Origin: Dactylorhiza incarnata
Lineage: Eukaryota; Streptophyta; Magnoliopsida; Asparagales; Orchidaceae
Assembly (NCBI GenBank): GCA_033032865.1
Contig: JAWHQI010000040.1
Location: forward strand, 7,175,001-7,239,000
DNA: 64,000 nucleotides
Direction: 5' to 3'
Shown: positions 33,471 through 45,301 of the stretch, piece after piece
How positions within the stretch are numbered: the stretch's first letter is position 1
How the letters are laid out: the number at the start of each line of letters is the position of its first letter
Program-made: the position numbers and the translations under genes
The notes under the pieces: model-generated
What the model was told of the DNA's origin: nothing
The model's input: only the letters and a program-made list of their open reading frames with translations
The model's database searches: none

Positions 33471-34289
33471 TTATGAGGGGAAATCAACCTCCTCACATAA
33501 GAGGATTCCCTTATCATTGACTTGGGAAATATGCTCCAAATCCTCCTGAAGCACCTGTGAAGACTCAACCCATACATGCTGAGATAAAGTAGGGGGTCGG
33601 AAATAAAGGAGAAGAATGACATAAATAATTAATAATCGGGGAGTGGTCTGTGTCTCACTTCCAGTAAGATCCAAGGATAGATCACTATCGGTATCAAATG
33701 AGTCATAGTTAGGGGTATCTGAAAGCTCAAGGTCCTCGCTGGTGAGTTTGACCTCCTCTTCCGGTGAGGATGAGCACATCTCCTCATCAGAAAGGGGATT
33801 CTCCTCACCCCACCTTGGCACGTTAGTGTGTTTCAAGGAGTCACACTCCCCATCGGAGATAATAACATCCTCGTCCCACTTTGGCACAACCTCAGGCTCT
33901 AAATCAACATCTTGCCTAACATCATCAACCAAATCAACAAAAATAGGTGCAAAGAGATCATGCAGAGAAGGCGGAGGACTAACAGTGCTAGCAACATCAA
34001 AGAATGTGTGAGCAGGTTCCTCTGGAGGTGTATCCAAAAGATGAAACAAATGCATAGGGAGAGGTGGCTCCACTATATCGTCACACTGATCAGCAGAGAA
34101 ACAAATGGGAATATCTGCAGCAGTCCCCCATAGACAAGGTGGTACTGCGAATATATCATCAAAATCAGCAGGTACACCATAGTGAGAAGGAGATGAGCTG
34201 ATTTGAATATTCAGTTCATCGTCACTCTCCATCTGGCATTTAAATTCCACGCAATCTTTCAATGTGTAGTCAGTACTACGATAACACAA
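33471..34289 (-). CDS. Hypothetical acidic protein of E9 (272 codons)
   Basis: Open frame of unknown function between the primer site and the 3' part of E9. It is strongly acidic (many Asp/Glu runs such as WDEDVIISDGE and SSSPEEEVKL) with Pro-rich stretches (PPPSLHDLF). The last quarter turns hydrophobic (LLIIYVILLLYF). There is no zinc knuckle, protease or RT motif. It occupies the place of gag in a non-autonomous element. E14 also carries an acidic stretch (SSEGEEVDLRREFGSETEED) after its protease, so the two may be related, but I could not align them. It could be an eroded remnant. Confidence 0.4.
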   Translation of the reverse strand: MCYRSTDYTLKDCVEFKCQMESDDELNIQISSSPSHYGVPADFDDIFAVPPCLWGTAADIPICFSADQCDDIVEPPLPMHLFHLLDTPPEEPAHTFFDVASTVSPPPSLHDLFAPIFVDLVDDVRQDVDLEPEVVPKWDEDVIISDGECDSLKHTNVPRWGEENPLSDEEMCSSSPEEEVKLTSEDLELSDTPNYDSFDTDSDLSLDLTGSETQTTPRLLIIYVILLLYFRPPTLSQHVWVESSQVLQEDLEHISQVNDKGILLCEEVDFPS

Positions 34290-34772
34290 ACATCATTTCC
34301 CATTTCCTCTCGGCCTTTGAGGGCCCGAGCTGAAATGTGGAGACAATATCTACTGTGGTGGCGCCTAGTAAAAATAAGTTTGTGCACCATATGAAGTACC
34401 GTAGATTGTCGGTGCTCCAAAAGGTGGGCCATATGAATTATGACTACTATCTCCCATTAAACATTCATTTGTTTTATGATCATAAGCCCTGCACCACCTA
34501 CATCGAGTATATCTATATGAAAACATGGTGTCACAGGGAAGATTTCACCAAACAGAAGTATTCTAAGCAAGAATTAACTACACACACAATAAAGTTGAAT
34601 ACGTGCTTTAGAAAAATACAGATAAAGATTAGAAACAAAGAAATTAAAAGATGCTACTTATAAATAAAAATACAGAAAATGGTATAAACAAAGGGAAAAG
34701 GCCTTCTATCTCTTGTCTCCCTCTCTAGTAACTCACGCGGTTGTGTTCTCCGGCAATGGGGCCAAAAACATG

Positions 34773-35753
34773 ATGCAGAAATCTTTCACACCGCTATAGG
34801 CGAAAGCGAGACTGCGACACGAAATGACAAGTGCACTGATCGTTCAAGTAGTATAAAATGAGGATTAAATCCCCGTTATCGATCTCATAAGGAACACACC
34901 AAGATGGAGCTATCTATAATGAAATGACTTGAGATTGAAGTCCTTTAGGTTGGGTGAAATGTGGAAGGTTTGATTTGGATGGGAAATATGACGGAAACTA
35001 AACTAAATCTAAATTAACAATGCGGGTCTCCGACACCGCTTCACAAGGTGATGGGGGTTATGTAGGCCGCTATGCACTGCTTCGTTTGGCGGATGGACGA
35101 TTAGTCATGCGTAATGGACAAGTAGCCAAGCGGAATGGAAGAGAAGGTTTGCGAAATGGAACAGTAGACTCACGTAGTGGAAGAGTAGGCTTGCGGAATG
35201 GAAGAGTAGGTAATGGAAGAGTAGGCATGCAGAATGGGAGCACCTCTAGCAACTAATAAACATTCAGAAAGATTTCCTAAACATGAAATACAAGAGTAGC
35301 ATAGGAATGTTTATAGAGCATACATCAACCATAATATGGAGAAAATAATCAATAACATCAAAACAAGTGGAGAAAGAGGTATATGAGGCAACCAAATCCA
35401 AAGGCTTGATGTAGATCGAAGGTGCAAGCCACCGGATTGTCAATCAGTGTCTTATCCTTGATCATTAACTACATCTGGGGTCTGATAGGGCTGTCACCAC
35501 TACTAATGTACCCGACTTCTCTGGTCATAGTATCCGGCCACGTCAAATGCGAGGATCTCCTTGCTTGGTGATGATCTTGAGCTAGTTTCTCCTTCCTTGA
35601 AGCTTAGGATGATGGGAGGTGGCCTAGTGCAAAGCCATAGCTGCTGGAGAAGATGGACTGGAGCTGGAGCTAAACCCCTTAGGGTTTTCTAGGATGAAAA
35701 TCAAGGATCCTTTAAAATATGCAGAAAATAGCTTAAATAGTGAAAGTGCACAG
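34773..35753 (-). repeat. E9 5' LTR, inner part
   Basis: Begins TGCAGAAATC beside the primer site; the next ~100 bases match the E5b LTR end read in reverse. A tandem array of ~20-bp GCGGAATGGAAGAGTAGG-like units lies at 35105-35240. It is interrupted by E10 near 35754. Confidence 0.7.
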
Positions 35754-37341
35754 TGTAAACAATGAGTATTCTCTAAAGGGGGGGGGGGGGGGGGGTGAAT
35801 AGAGATTTAAAACTTTTACCCTAAATATACACACATAATAAAAATTTTAACAACTATGCATTCAGAAAAACCCTCCATAGAATAAATTTAAACATATAGT
35901 GCATAAATAATAAAATGGGACAACACAGAAAGTCACAAACACAGAGAAGACAAGAATTATAGTGGTTCCCCAAAATATGGGTACTCCACTCTTCTACCAC
36001 CTTGGTAGGAATGCACTATAAGTGTCTGAGTCTTTTGATACGGAGACTCTCAAAACCAGTCATTGAGTCTTTTGATAAGGAGACTCTTAGAACCACTAAC
36101 TGAGTCTTTTGATAAGGAGACTCTTAGGACCACTGAGTCTTTTGATAAGGAGACTCAAAGAACCACTGAATCCTTTGAAGAGGGATTCTAAAGACTCTTT
36201 ATACAGTTACAGAATAATTGAAGAAGATAAGAAGAGGAAGAAGAAGTTGTTAAATTGTTTCTTCTGTTGGTGTTCTTCAGGATTTATTTTGAATGAACCC
36301 TTGCTTTGCATAGAAATGAATGCAAGGGTTGGGAGCTTGTGATCATGAGAATCTCTCTATACTCTTGATGGCTTTCTGCTGTAGATGTAGAAGAAGAAGA
36401 AGCAGAGCATTTTTGTATTCATGTACAGAGACGATCATCTTTGTTCTTTTTGAGAGAGAGCTTCAGCAAGCAGAGAGAAGATTAGATTATTCAATTATTA
36501 TTGTATTCTCCTTTCTTCTGTATACTTATTCTTTGTAGAATAGTGTTTGAAATTTTTTCCTCTTCTGCTATGTCCTCAAAAGGAATATCCATTGGACAAA
36601 AAGTATTTCTTTCTATTTCTATTTCACGACCCGTCAATCTAATTTGAATAAACTTCCAAGAGAATCTTTGTTGTCTTTCTGGATGACTCCATTCCATTCT
36701 TAGCAATAAACGAGTCGTTAGAAATCAGATTTTAGCCTTGAATATCTTCTGGAAAAGCATCTTAAAAGACATCAGAAAACATTCTATTTCTGTATGTATT
36801 TGATGTAGCGTCGAATTTATCTTACTTCTAATCGATGCACCTCTGAGTTCTTATAGAAGAAGCTTCGATATCCTTCTTAGCTCTGACTGAACTCAGATGT
36901 TGACATTGCATCGAATACTTATCGATGTTTCTATCGAGTTGAAGACTTGGACTTTGAACTCCATCTTCTGCGTCGAAATCAAGTCAAAGTTGCATTGACT
37001 TCTGATTTTGCATTGGCAGGAGCTGTCTTCGGCGTCGAGAACATTTCAACGTTGCGTCAACTTCACTTATACAGTGACTTTAGTCTGAGTTACTTCTACT
37101 TGTATTCAAGGATGCTTCGACTTTCAGTCGAAGTTGCATCGACTTCTATTCGATGCAAGTTTAACTCAACTGAATTTTGTGCTTATTTTGGATAGGTCTT
37201 GACACTCTAGTCTGAGTGTGATATCCTAGGACATCTAATGACCAAATTACCCTCATTATACAACATGGGTAATACATCCTAGATTAGGAAATCACTTTAA
37301 GATAATTTGTAAGATAAATCAAAGGGAATTTTTCCCAACAA
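35754..37341 (-). repeat. E10 3' LTR
   Basis: Contains 18 G at 35778-35795, a ~40-bp tandem repeat at 36028-36190 with GAGTCTTTT..AGACTC hairpins, and a TCGAC/GTCGA-rich stretch at 36820-37165 that is also present in E8. The right end is TTTTTCCCAACA. Confidence 0.7.
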
Positions 37342-37475
37342 TCTCCCCAATTTAACTTAACAAATTTTACAAATAATTTAAGTGATTTCAAACATGCGGT
37401 TGAATAAAAAACAATGTACATACAAATATGACATAAACATAAAATGACATCATTGCATAGAAGCATATATCAACA
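35754..37475 (-). mobile_element. E10: copia element, minus strand, 3' LTR and start of interior
   Basis: 3' LTR about 35754-37341 and polypurine tract AAATTGGGGAGAT (minus of 37342-37354), then 120 bases of interior before E11. It ends in a poly-G run (35778-35795) and CTCTAAAGG like SIRE-type LTR ends. The left boundary (TGTAAAC at 35754) is a best guess. Confidence 0.7.
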
Positions 37476-39256
37476 TGATAAATGCGGGAATCTTGCACAC
37501 CTCTATGGGCGACCGCGAGACTGCGACACAAAACTACAGTTTACTGATCGCTCAAGTAATATAAAATGGGAGTGATTCCCAAGTATCGATCTCAAAGGAA
37601 CATAGTAAGGTGGAGTTTACCTTTGAGGAAGGACTTGAGATTGAAGTCCTTTAGGTCGGAGGGATTGCGGGAGGCTTGGATTGGATTGTGGAAAGCAAAG
37701 TAAAACTAAATTACTAAATTACTATGCAGGCCGCTATGCACTGCTTCGCAGGGCGGATAGAAACTATGCAGGCCGCTAAGCGCTGCTTCACTAGGCGGAT
37801 GGGTGAGAAGGCAAGAGGATGAAGGGTTCGCACCGACGGAAGTGAAGTGGATTATATGGGTCATTAGCACCGCTTAGCTTGGCGAATGGAAGAGTAGGAA
37901 CGCATAATGGAAGTGTAGACTAGCAGAATGGAAGAGTAGGCTCACGTAGTGGAATTGTAGGCTTGTGTAATGGAATGGAGGGTTTGCGGAGTGGAATGGA
38001 GTGGGGGCAAAATCGGCGCACTTCAAGAACAATCTACACATATAAATATTTTCACAACCATGAAAATATAACAATAAATCATGAGTCTATAATGGCATAC
38101 ATCATTAATAAAATGAAGATTGCATTCAACATCATCCAATCAAGAGAAGAAAAAGTCATGAGATACAATCGAGTCCGGTTGCTTGTTGTAGATTCATAGT
38201 AGGAGTCGTCGGGTCATTAATCCGCGTCCTAGCTTGGTCCCAACTATCTTCTGGGGTAGAGGAGGGCTATCACTTCCTCCCAATGGAACCGATTTCTCTA
38301 GTATATTACAATTCGTACACGTCCTATGCGACGAACTCCTTGTTTGGCGATGAAGATGAGTGTGGAATCCTCTCCTTGAAGCACTTGGATGATGGAAGCA
38401 GCCTAGGTCAAAGCCCTCATGGAATGTGGAAGAAAATGGAGATGAAGCTCCTCCTGCGGCGAAAATGGCGGAGAAAAGACGGTCGATCACTCCTAGGTCA
38501 AAATCCGCGGCTTTTATAGAAAAGAATCAGGAATTTGGTCATGCACGGTCGAATGCACGACCATGCATGTACCATGCGAAATTAACACTGCAGACTTCCC
38601 TTGAAAACGAAGCAAGAGCACCCATGCATTTTTACTCACGCGCGGTCGAAATCGACCGTGCGATCAAACGCATAGGAAAATTCAGAGAGCTTGAAGCTCA
38701 AGCCAACAGAGGGAGATCATGCATTTCCTTCTCGCGCGGTTGAATATAACTGTGCATGAAGAAAATGCACTGGTCAATAATTCCATAAATTCTTAAGATA
38801 ACAGGCATGGTTGTGCGATTTTGGTCATGCACGGATAAAACAGCCTATGAGAGAAAAAATCGCACGACTTGGGGCAGATCACCATTCTTGGGCTCTGTAG
38901 GCATCGCATGGTCGCAACGATTGTGCGCGAAGGAAATGCTTGACCGTGCGATGTCTATAATATATATTCAGACAACAAGGGGGATTTTCCCACCTACACA
39001 GTCATACACACAGCCTGGAGCACTCTTCCAAGCCACAAAAATAGCTCAAATCTACAAAACAAAGATATGGGAGCACCATGTGCTTACCCCCTGTAGAATA
39101 GTGCGCATTTGAACACCACAATGGGCCTAAACATGCACTTCATGTAAGAAGAGTGAACCAGTGAAATATAAGAAATAATGAACTACAAGTGAAGTGCATG
39201 TGTATGAAAACTAGCCCAGATGAGCCCGAAAAACCCTATAAATATTGGACTCATCA
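37476..39256 (-). repeat. E11 3' LTR (1781 bp)
   Basis: On the minus strand it starts TGATGAGTCC and ends ..CCCGCATTTATCA. A GGTCGTGC/CACGACC-like array at 38535-38965 lies upstream (minus sense) of TATAAAAG at 38511-38518. A short-unit AATGGAAGAGTAGG array lies at 37880-37990, as in E9. Confidence 0.82.
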
Positions 39257-40545
39257 CACCCCCAGACTTAACCATTTGCTCGTCCTGAGCAAATCATCCC
39301 TCAAGCAGATAAGAAAAACATAATCTGGCATAGAAATTGTACAGCAGAGTATCATGCGAAGTTGCATGCTCGCGCACGTAGAAATACAGTAAATGAAATT
39401 TCTAATTATACATATTAGTTTATAATTTTCTAGGAGCGTATTTATATATTATATTTACTCAAAAATTGAATCACGGTGGATTATCTGGTCATGCATAGGA
39501 AGAAAGTAGACTGAACGATGAGGCGAGCATTGCCAAAGAAAGTAGACCATAAGCTTGCCCGTTCACACTCTCTCCACGACACTGGTTTGACTCAAACATG
39601 TGAATCAATAGGACTTTAGGTTTTACATGGGGCTTGGGTTTAGGCTTGGTATACAATGATAAAAATTATGGTTTAAGCACTAAACCCAATTGAGCTAGCA
39701 CCAAATAAACTATCTACACACCACAATAAACCTGCTGGTGCAACACACCCCCGGACTCACACTCGAAAACATAGGTGTGTGCACATCCTAATCCCAATAC
39801 ATATCTCAAATAGATTTTTCAATCAAACTCTTTTCTCAAAAAATTTCTTTTCTTACTTCTTTTCTTCTTCTTATTGATTTTATTTTCTTTTTAAATCATT
39901 TTCAGCAAATTGAGCAGTGAAGCACCACCACATTTTCACAAAAATTAACACAACATCAACACCCCAATCATAAAAATAAAATATAAACTTGAGCTCAAAT
40001 TTGGGTGTGCGACTAGGATCGACTTTAAGGCATTGGTGAGATAAATGTGGGGCTAAATCAAAGAACGGGTATGCACAACTGGGCTAGCGAGGATATAGTG
40101 ATAGGAATGGGCACAAAGGCTCAACCGGGCCAAAATGATGGCCTACATCACATTCACGCAACTGACTAACCGTATACCCATTCTTCAAGAATTGCTTGGG
40201 TCATGTTCTTAGACACCGAGAAAGATAATCCTTCCTCCTGGCTCGAGCAATATGAGGCTAAAGAATGTCTACACACATTCCTATCCTATTGTTTGATTCA
40301 CTCCGGATTCACCAATTTTTCAGTATAGTAAGCTATATCTATGCTAATAGAAAATTATAAACTAAAAACATAAAAAGAAATTGAATCTACACAAATTTCT
40401 ATGCGAGACATGAGCACTCGACTAGGAGCACTGCAGAAGCCAACATTTTACTCTGTCTCACAATCTTATGCTAGCAAAGTGAATTTCTACATCACACAAA
40501 AGAGATAAATTCAACACGTGACATACAAATGGCTAAGCACACTCT
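39257..40545. other. E11 interior, non-coding
   Basis: No gene. It holds the polypurine tract, a second polypurine-like ACACCCCCGGACT near 39745, a T/C-rich stretch at 39830-39900 and a region shared with E9 (40235-40500). Confidence 0.6.
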
Positions 40546-42270
40546 TGATGAGTCCAAACTATGCCTACAAATGACAACGACAATAGTATCGTGTCGGAAG
40601 TAATATAGGTTTATTAAAACCAAGGTCGTATAAAAAACCGGGCGAGTTGAATACTTTTACTTTGAGAAAAATCTCTATTATCCTATCAATAGAACTTTCG
40701 GTTATTGGTTATAAGAAAAAATGGTGAATTAAAATAAAGATTACACAATGATTAGAAGGCTAGCACTCGATATTGAATCACCTCGGAAAGAAAGTAAAAT
40801 AAAAGAAATAAGAATTCTAATTCTCTTAATAAAATCACTTTGACCGTGGAGATTCCCGAATTCTAAATGCATCTCTCTTGAGTATACATACAATTGAGTT
40901 TAGGTTGATCAATCAAACTTTCATTCTAGAACCGAAACCCCTAAAACTCGCTTTATCGAGGTGAACCCCTCTATTAGATTTGAATCCAATGGGAGATTTA
41001 TGTCATCATCTCTCAAGGGTTGCATGCAACTCTCTTTATCCTTAAATGATCGATTCAAATTGCGAGCCTCTCGGATACTAGATTACAAAAATAAGAATGA
41101 GAATTATATATCGAAAATATAATCTCAATTCAATAAAATCAAGGATAAATCATAAGCATTTTAAAGAAGAGAAAAAGAAGACTAAATTAATTCATGACAA
41201 TTATTATTCCTTGGATCATCTCGATCGAGTACTAATAGAAAATTAACTACTCATTAAGATTATAGAATCAATGAAAATAAAAGAGTACACATTGGAAGAA
41301 GAGTAGAATAAGAGAACAAAAAACTATTTTTATTATTTCTAGCAAAAGCACACTACAAGCTATTGAATTGAAAATTACAATTGCAAAAAAGAAAAGTACA
41401 AGAATTGAAGGTTATAATTGCAAAGAGAAAGAGAAGAACAATAATTGCTTAAAGTAGGAAAATAATGCAAGAAAGGAGGGATTGAACTCCCAAAAATTTG
41501 TCCCTGAAGTTCTGGAGAAGCTGCCCATAAATAGGTGAAAAGTTGAGGTTACACGCCCTCGATCACGCCCGTGACCAAGGGCGTGATCAAATCTAGTGTG
41601 GCAGAGATGCCTTCTGGATTCATTGTAGGCATTACGAGCGCATCACGCCCCTTGGTCATGCCCGTGATCAAGGGCGTGTAATAGTTAAACTGCAATCTGG
41701 CGAGAAATTCTTGCGGGACAGAGACATAATATGGCGGCAGAGAAGTTACATGCCTGTGACATCGGAAGTACACAGGCGTGATAATGGCGAATCATCCTCT
41801 AGGGGTGATCTGGGGTGTGGGCTGGGCTGGGCGTGCATAGTATGATCGAACACAAGCGTGACTTGAGTGCCACGGGCGTGTACTTGGTGGAATGCATGTC
41901 ATGGTTGTGGATCACGTTCTGCTGAGCTAGAGGCAAGGTTCACAGGCGTGACATTGGAAAGAAACGGGCGTGACTTGAAGTACACGGGTGTGTACTATGA
42001 ATTCTTCTTAGCATGAGCCCAGGATGGCGGCAGCAGGTCTAGAACACATCTTGGGCTGTCACGCCCCTTAGTCACGGTCGTGTCCGAGGGCGTGTATTTG
42101 CAATTTTTGTCAAAGTGTCCAGTAAACCTACAAAATTAGAAAATAAACTTAATTAGTACATAAATATGAAAAGAAATAATTTATTTAGGTGAATTCCTAT
42201 AAATTATATAAATTCATATTAAAATGATATTAAAACTATATTAAAAGATAAGTATATAAGCTACTCATCA
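40546..42270 (-). repeat. E12 3' LTR (1725 bp)
   Basis: The plus-strand left end TGATGAGTCCAAAC matches the start of the interrupted 5' LTR (TGATGAGTGCAAAC, 49367). The right end CTCATCA is followed by polypurine-type ACACCCCCACACTTGAG. A CACGCCC/GGGCGTG array at 41548-42100 lies upstream (minus sense) of TATTTATG at 41526-41533. Confidence 0.85.
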
Positions 42271-43740
42271 AACACCCCCACACTTGAGCTTTTGTTATTC
42301 CAGAGCAAAAGAATGAGGGAAGATTTACAAGAGATCGATATTATTTTAAACTAACTAAAATTTTATTAAACTAAGAGTGAGTTAAAAACAATTTCTAGGA
42401 ATTCAAGAGTTACGTCATAAGTTATGCTATTAATTTAAAAAGAGAAACATGTTTAGCTAAGACTTCTCAAGATAACTATTTAGCAAACGAAATTGTAGAA
42501 ATTTTCTTACACAATTAGATTGTAATTATAGAAGATCTAACATAAAAGAAGCTTAAGGAGAAGACACCTACCAAAATATTGCTCTCTTAATAATTTGATT
42601 TAGGACTAGAACCAATAAAATTTGCTAAGGATGGGTTTTATCAAAATGGAAAAATGAAGAGTTCTTGAATTGGAGGTGGTGAAACCTCACTCATAATTTC
42701 ATATTTGTATATGTTTAGGAAAATGATGAATTTTATCCTCTCATTTTCCATGCCATATAATCTTTTTAAAAAAAACTCTTCAAACAAACCCAAAATGTAT
42801 ATGTTTATAAGTAATGAATTTTATCCTCTTACATCGTGACATGTCGTCTTTTAAATTATTTTGGGTGCATATGTTTAGGGAATAAAGAATTTTATGCTCT
42901 TATTCCCATGACATATGATCTTTTATTACTCCCTTTTTTTTATTTGCCAACAAAGGGTGGAGGAATGAAGAAATTCTAGTTTTTAAATTAAATTATTTTG
43001 AGAGAAAATTTTTAGTAGAATGAAATTTCCTAAGATCTGAAAGTTAGTGGAGAATATAATAAAAAACTAATGATGTTTAGTCAATTTACCGCAAAATGTA
43101 GCCATTTAAATTTAAAAAGAGAAGTAGTGCTAAATAAATTTCCTAATTGAATTAAAAACATAAAATGTTTCTTAAAACTAAATTACTTCAAATTTAAGTC
43201 TAACAAATTCTGATAAAACACAATATTAGCTAAATTAAAAAATAACGATGCTTATAATCGATCCTCAAACTAGATTTCTAGAGAATAATAAATGACATAA
43301 GTAAAGAGTATTTATTTTCATTAATTATTAATTTTTTTTATTAATTCTTAGACTTCCCGAGGTATTCCATGTGAAGGGGTCTCATCGGTACTAGGAGATA
43401 TGATGGGGTGACATCCCAAGCCTCCCTTTCCAAGAAATTAGATTTTTATAATATATAAATAAATGTATCTTTTTTTTCAAACAAAAATATTAGAAAACTA
43501 TGCTACACCCTCAAACTTAAAATTAAATATTGTCCCCAATGTTTAAAACTAAGTATGTAGTACCAACAAGACTAACATTTTTTTAAAAGGAAATAAAGCA
43601 AGCTAATTGATAATTAAATAAAATCAAAATATGAGAGAAAAGAGGGGAGAAGAGGGCTTCCATGTTTCGTAGTCAGGATTGCAAGAACAAAACCTACAAA
43701 AATAAGTTAAAAACAAACAAAACAAAAGATAATGAAAAGA
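42271..43740. other. E12 3' untranslated interior
   Basis: AT-rich, no gene. Contains copy 2 of the conserved ~90-nt element (43346-43435) about 1.1 kb from the LTR. Confidence 0.6.
43346..43435 (-). ncRNA. Conserved ~90-nt structured element, copy 2 (E12, 3' side)
   Basis: Element-sense ends TCTTGG and CTAAGA pair fully with one G-U. It shares CCTAGTACCG and CTCGGGAAGTC with the other copies. Confidence 0.55.
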
Positions 43741-43748
43741 AAAGATAA

Positions 43749-43797
43749 CGTTGGGGTGCCTCCCAAAAGCTCTTTGTTTACCGTCGTGTAGCTTGAC
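43749..43797 (-). promoter_or_regulatory. Conserved post-ORF motif of E12 (also in E14)
   Basis: Minus strand GTCAAGCTA..GACGGTAAA, then AAGAGCTTTTGGGAGGC and ACCCCAA, just downstream of the integrase remnant. E14 has the same motif after its frame (60089-60136). TTGGG/CCCAA can pair. I recall this motif as common downstream of Athila-type ORFs. Confidence 0.5.
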
Positions 43798-43799
43798 TA

Positions 43800-45044
43800 A
43801 GTGGTGATTTTTTTAAAAATTTGGGAATTTAAGTGTTTCAATTTTTCCAGATGCTGGGTCGCCGGGGTGATACAATTTCAACCGGTGTCCGTTTCCTTTA
43901 AAAGAGCCTTTTTTCGGGTGCTCTAATAGCACCGTCCCATATGGCCAAACCTCTTTCACAACAAAGGGGCTTGACCATCGGGATTTAATTTTCCTGGGAA
44001 AAGTTTTAATCCAGAATTATAAAGAAGGACTTGATCTCCCGGGGAATTTTTTTGTTGGAATTTTAATTTTTCCTTATAGAATTTATTATTTTCGTAGGCA
44101 TTTGCACGTCATTCGTCTAATTCATTTATTTGAAGTTTACTATGTTCGGAGGCTAAGTTGAAATCCAAATTTAAAAATTTTAGCACCCAAAAAGCGCGAT
44201 GTTCTAATTCCACCTGTAAATGACACGCTTTTCCATAGACTAATCAATACGGTGTACATTTGATGGCAATTTTGTACACTGTCTGATAGGCCCATAGTGC
44301 GTTGTCTAATTTTAGTGACCAATCCTTTCTATTAACGGACAAAGTTTTTCTTAAAAAAAATTCAATTCACGATTCACCACCTCCACTTGGTCATTTGCTT
44401 GTGGGTGGTAGGCGGTAGAAAACTTGTGCGTAAATCCTTACTTTGCTAAAAATTTAGCGAGTTGGTGGTTATAGAAATATGTGCCCCTAACACTAATTAG
44501 TGCTCGGTGTGTGCCAAATTGTGAAAATAACTTTTTTTTTTAAATTTATGATGACTCTCACGTTGTTGGTGGGAAGAACTTGTGCTTCCTCCCACCTCGA
44601 CAGGTAATCAACCGCAACAAGAATATACTTAGTATTAAATAAAGCAGGTAAAAGACCTACGAAATCTATTCCCCATAAATCAAAAATTGTGCATTCTACA
44701 AAAATATTTTAGGGCTTTTCATCCCGGTTAGAAATATTTCATGACCTTTGGTAGCTATCGCATTTACTCACAAGAGTGTGAGCGTCTTTGAATAATGTGG
44801 GCCAATTGAAGCCCATCTCTACCACCTTTCTTGCAGTCTGATTTTCTTGGTAGTGTCCATCGGTTGGTCCTTCATGGTAGTGCCGCAAAATTTGCTTACA
44901 TTCCTCGCCCGAATTACACCTTCTTACCACTTGGTCCGCGCAGATTCGGAATAAAAAGGGGTCTTCCCAAAAGTAATTTTTCAAGGCCGAAAAGAATTTC
45001 TTCTTTTGTTGACTTGAATAATTCTTTTGGAGGACCCGAGCCAC
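43800..45044 (-). pseudogene. pol: E12 Athila integrase remnant
   Basis: The open piece 44739-45044 holds the zinc-binding domain (HYHEGPTDGH...CDSYQRS, an HHCC pattern). Reading on through 44700-43800 I recognise core sequence ([11 protein letters not shown] and DYLSRWEEA) and a C-terminal GDQVLL/LFPGKL-like region, with several stops and frameshifts. No env-like frame was found downstream. Confidence 0.75.
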
Positions 45045-45301
45045 TAAATAGTTAGCAAGATCCGCATACCAAAGGGTGGAAGAAGTCGTTACCTTTTCTG
45101 TGGAGAGGAGGCGCTCTTTAGGGAATTATCATCAATTTCGGCCTCCACTAGTTCCCCTGTAGATGGATTCTCCAACCGTGAGAGGTGGTCGGCCGCAACA
45201 TTCCCCGCTCCCTTCTTGTCCTGGATCTCCAAATGAAACTCTTAGAGGAGGAGGATCCATCTTAGCAATCGTGGTTTTGCATCTCCTTTATTTAGTAAAT
45301 A

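Larger units (their letters stand above)
32475..35753 (-). mobile_element. E9: Athila-like element, minus strand, interior plus part of 5' LTR
   Basis: 5' LTR 34773-35753, interrupted by E10. The primer site is immediately left (minus strand TTTTTGGCCCCATTGCCGG). The interior 32475-34772 carries one 272-codon frame and a polypurine-like CAGACTT/GGGGGAG site near 32900. The left interior (32475-32710) resembles the E11 interior near 40235. No gag, RT or integrase was seen. Confidence 0.72.
37476..40545 (-). mobile_element. E11: Athila-like element, minus strand, 3' LTR and part of interior
   Basis: 3' LTR 37476-39256 with polypurine tract TAAGTCTGGGGGTG (minus of 39257-39270). The interior 39257-40545 is AT-rich and non-coding, cut by E12. 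Primer-site side and any coding region lie beyond the window. Confidence 0.78.

Noticed and set aside
35020..35256. 78-codon frame with repeated LRNGRVG
   Set aside because: Translation of the ~20-bp tandem array in the E9 LTR.
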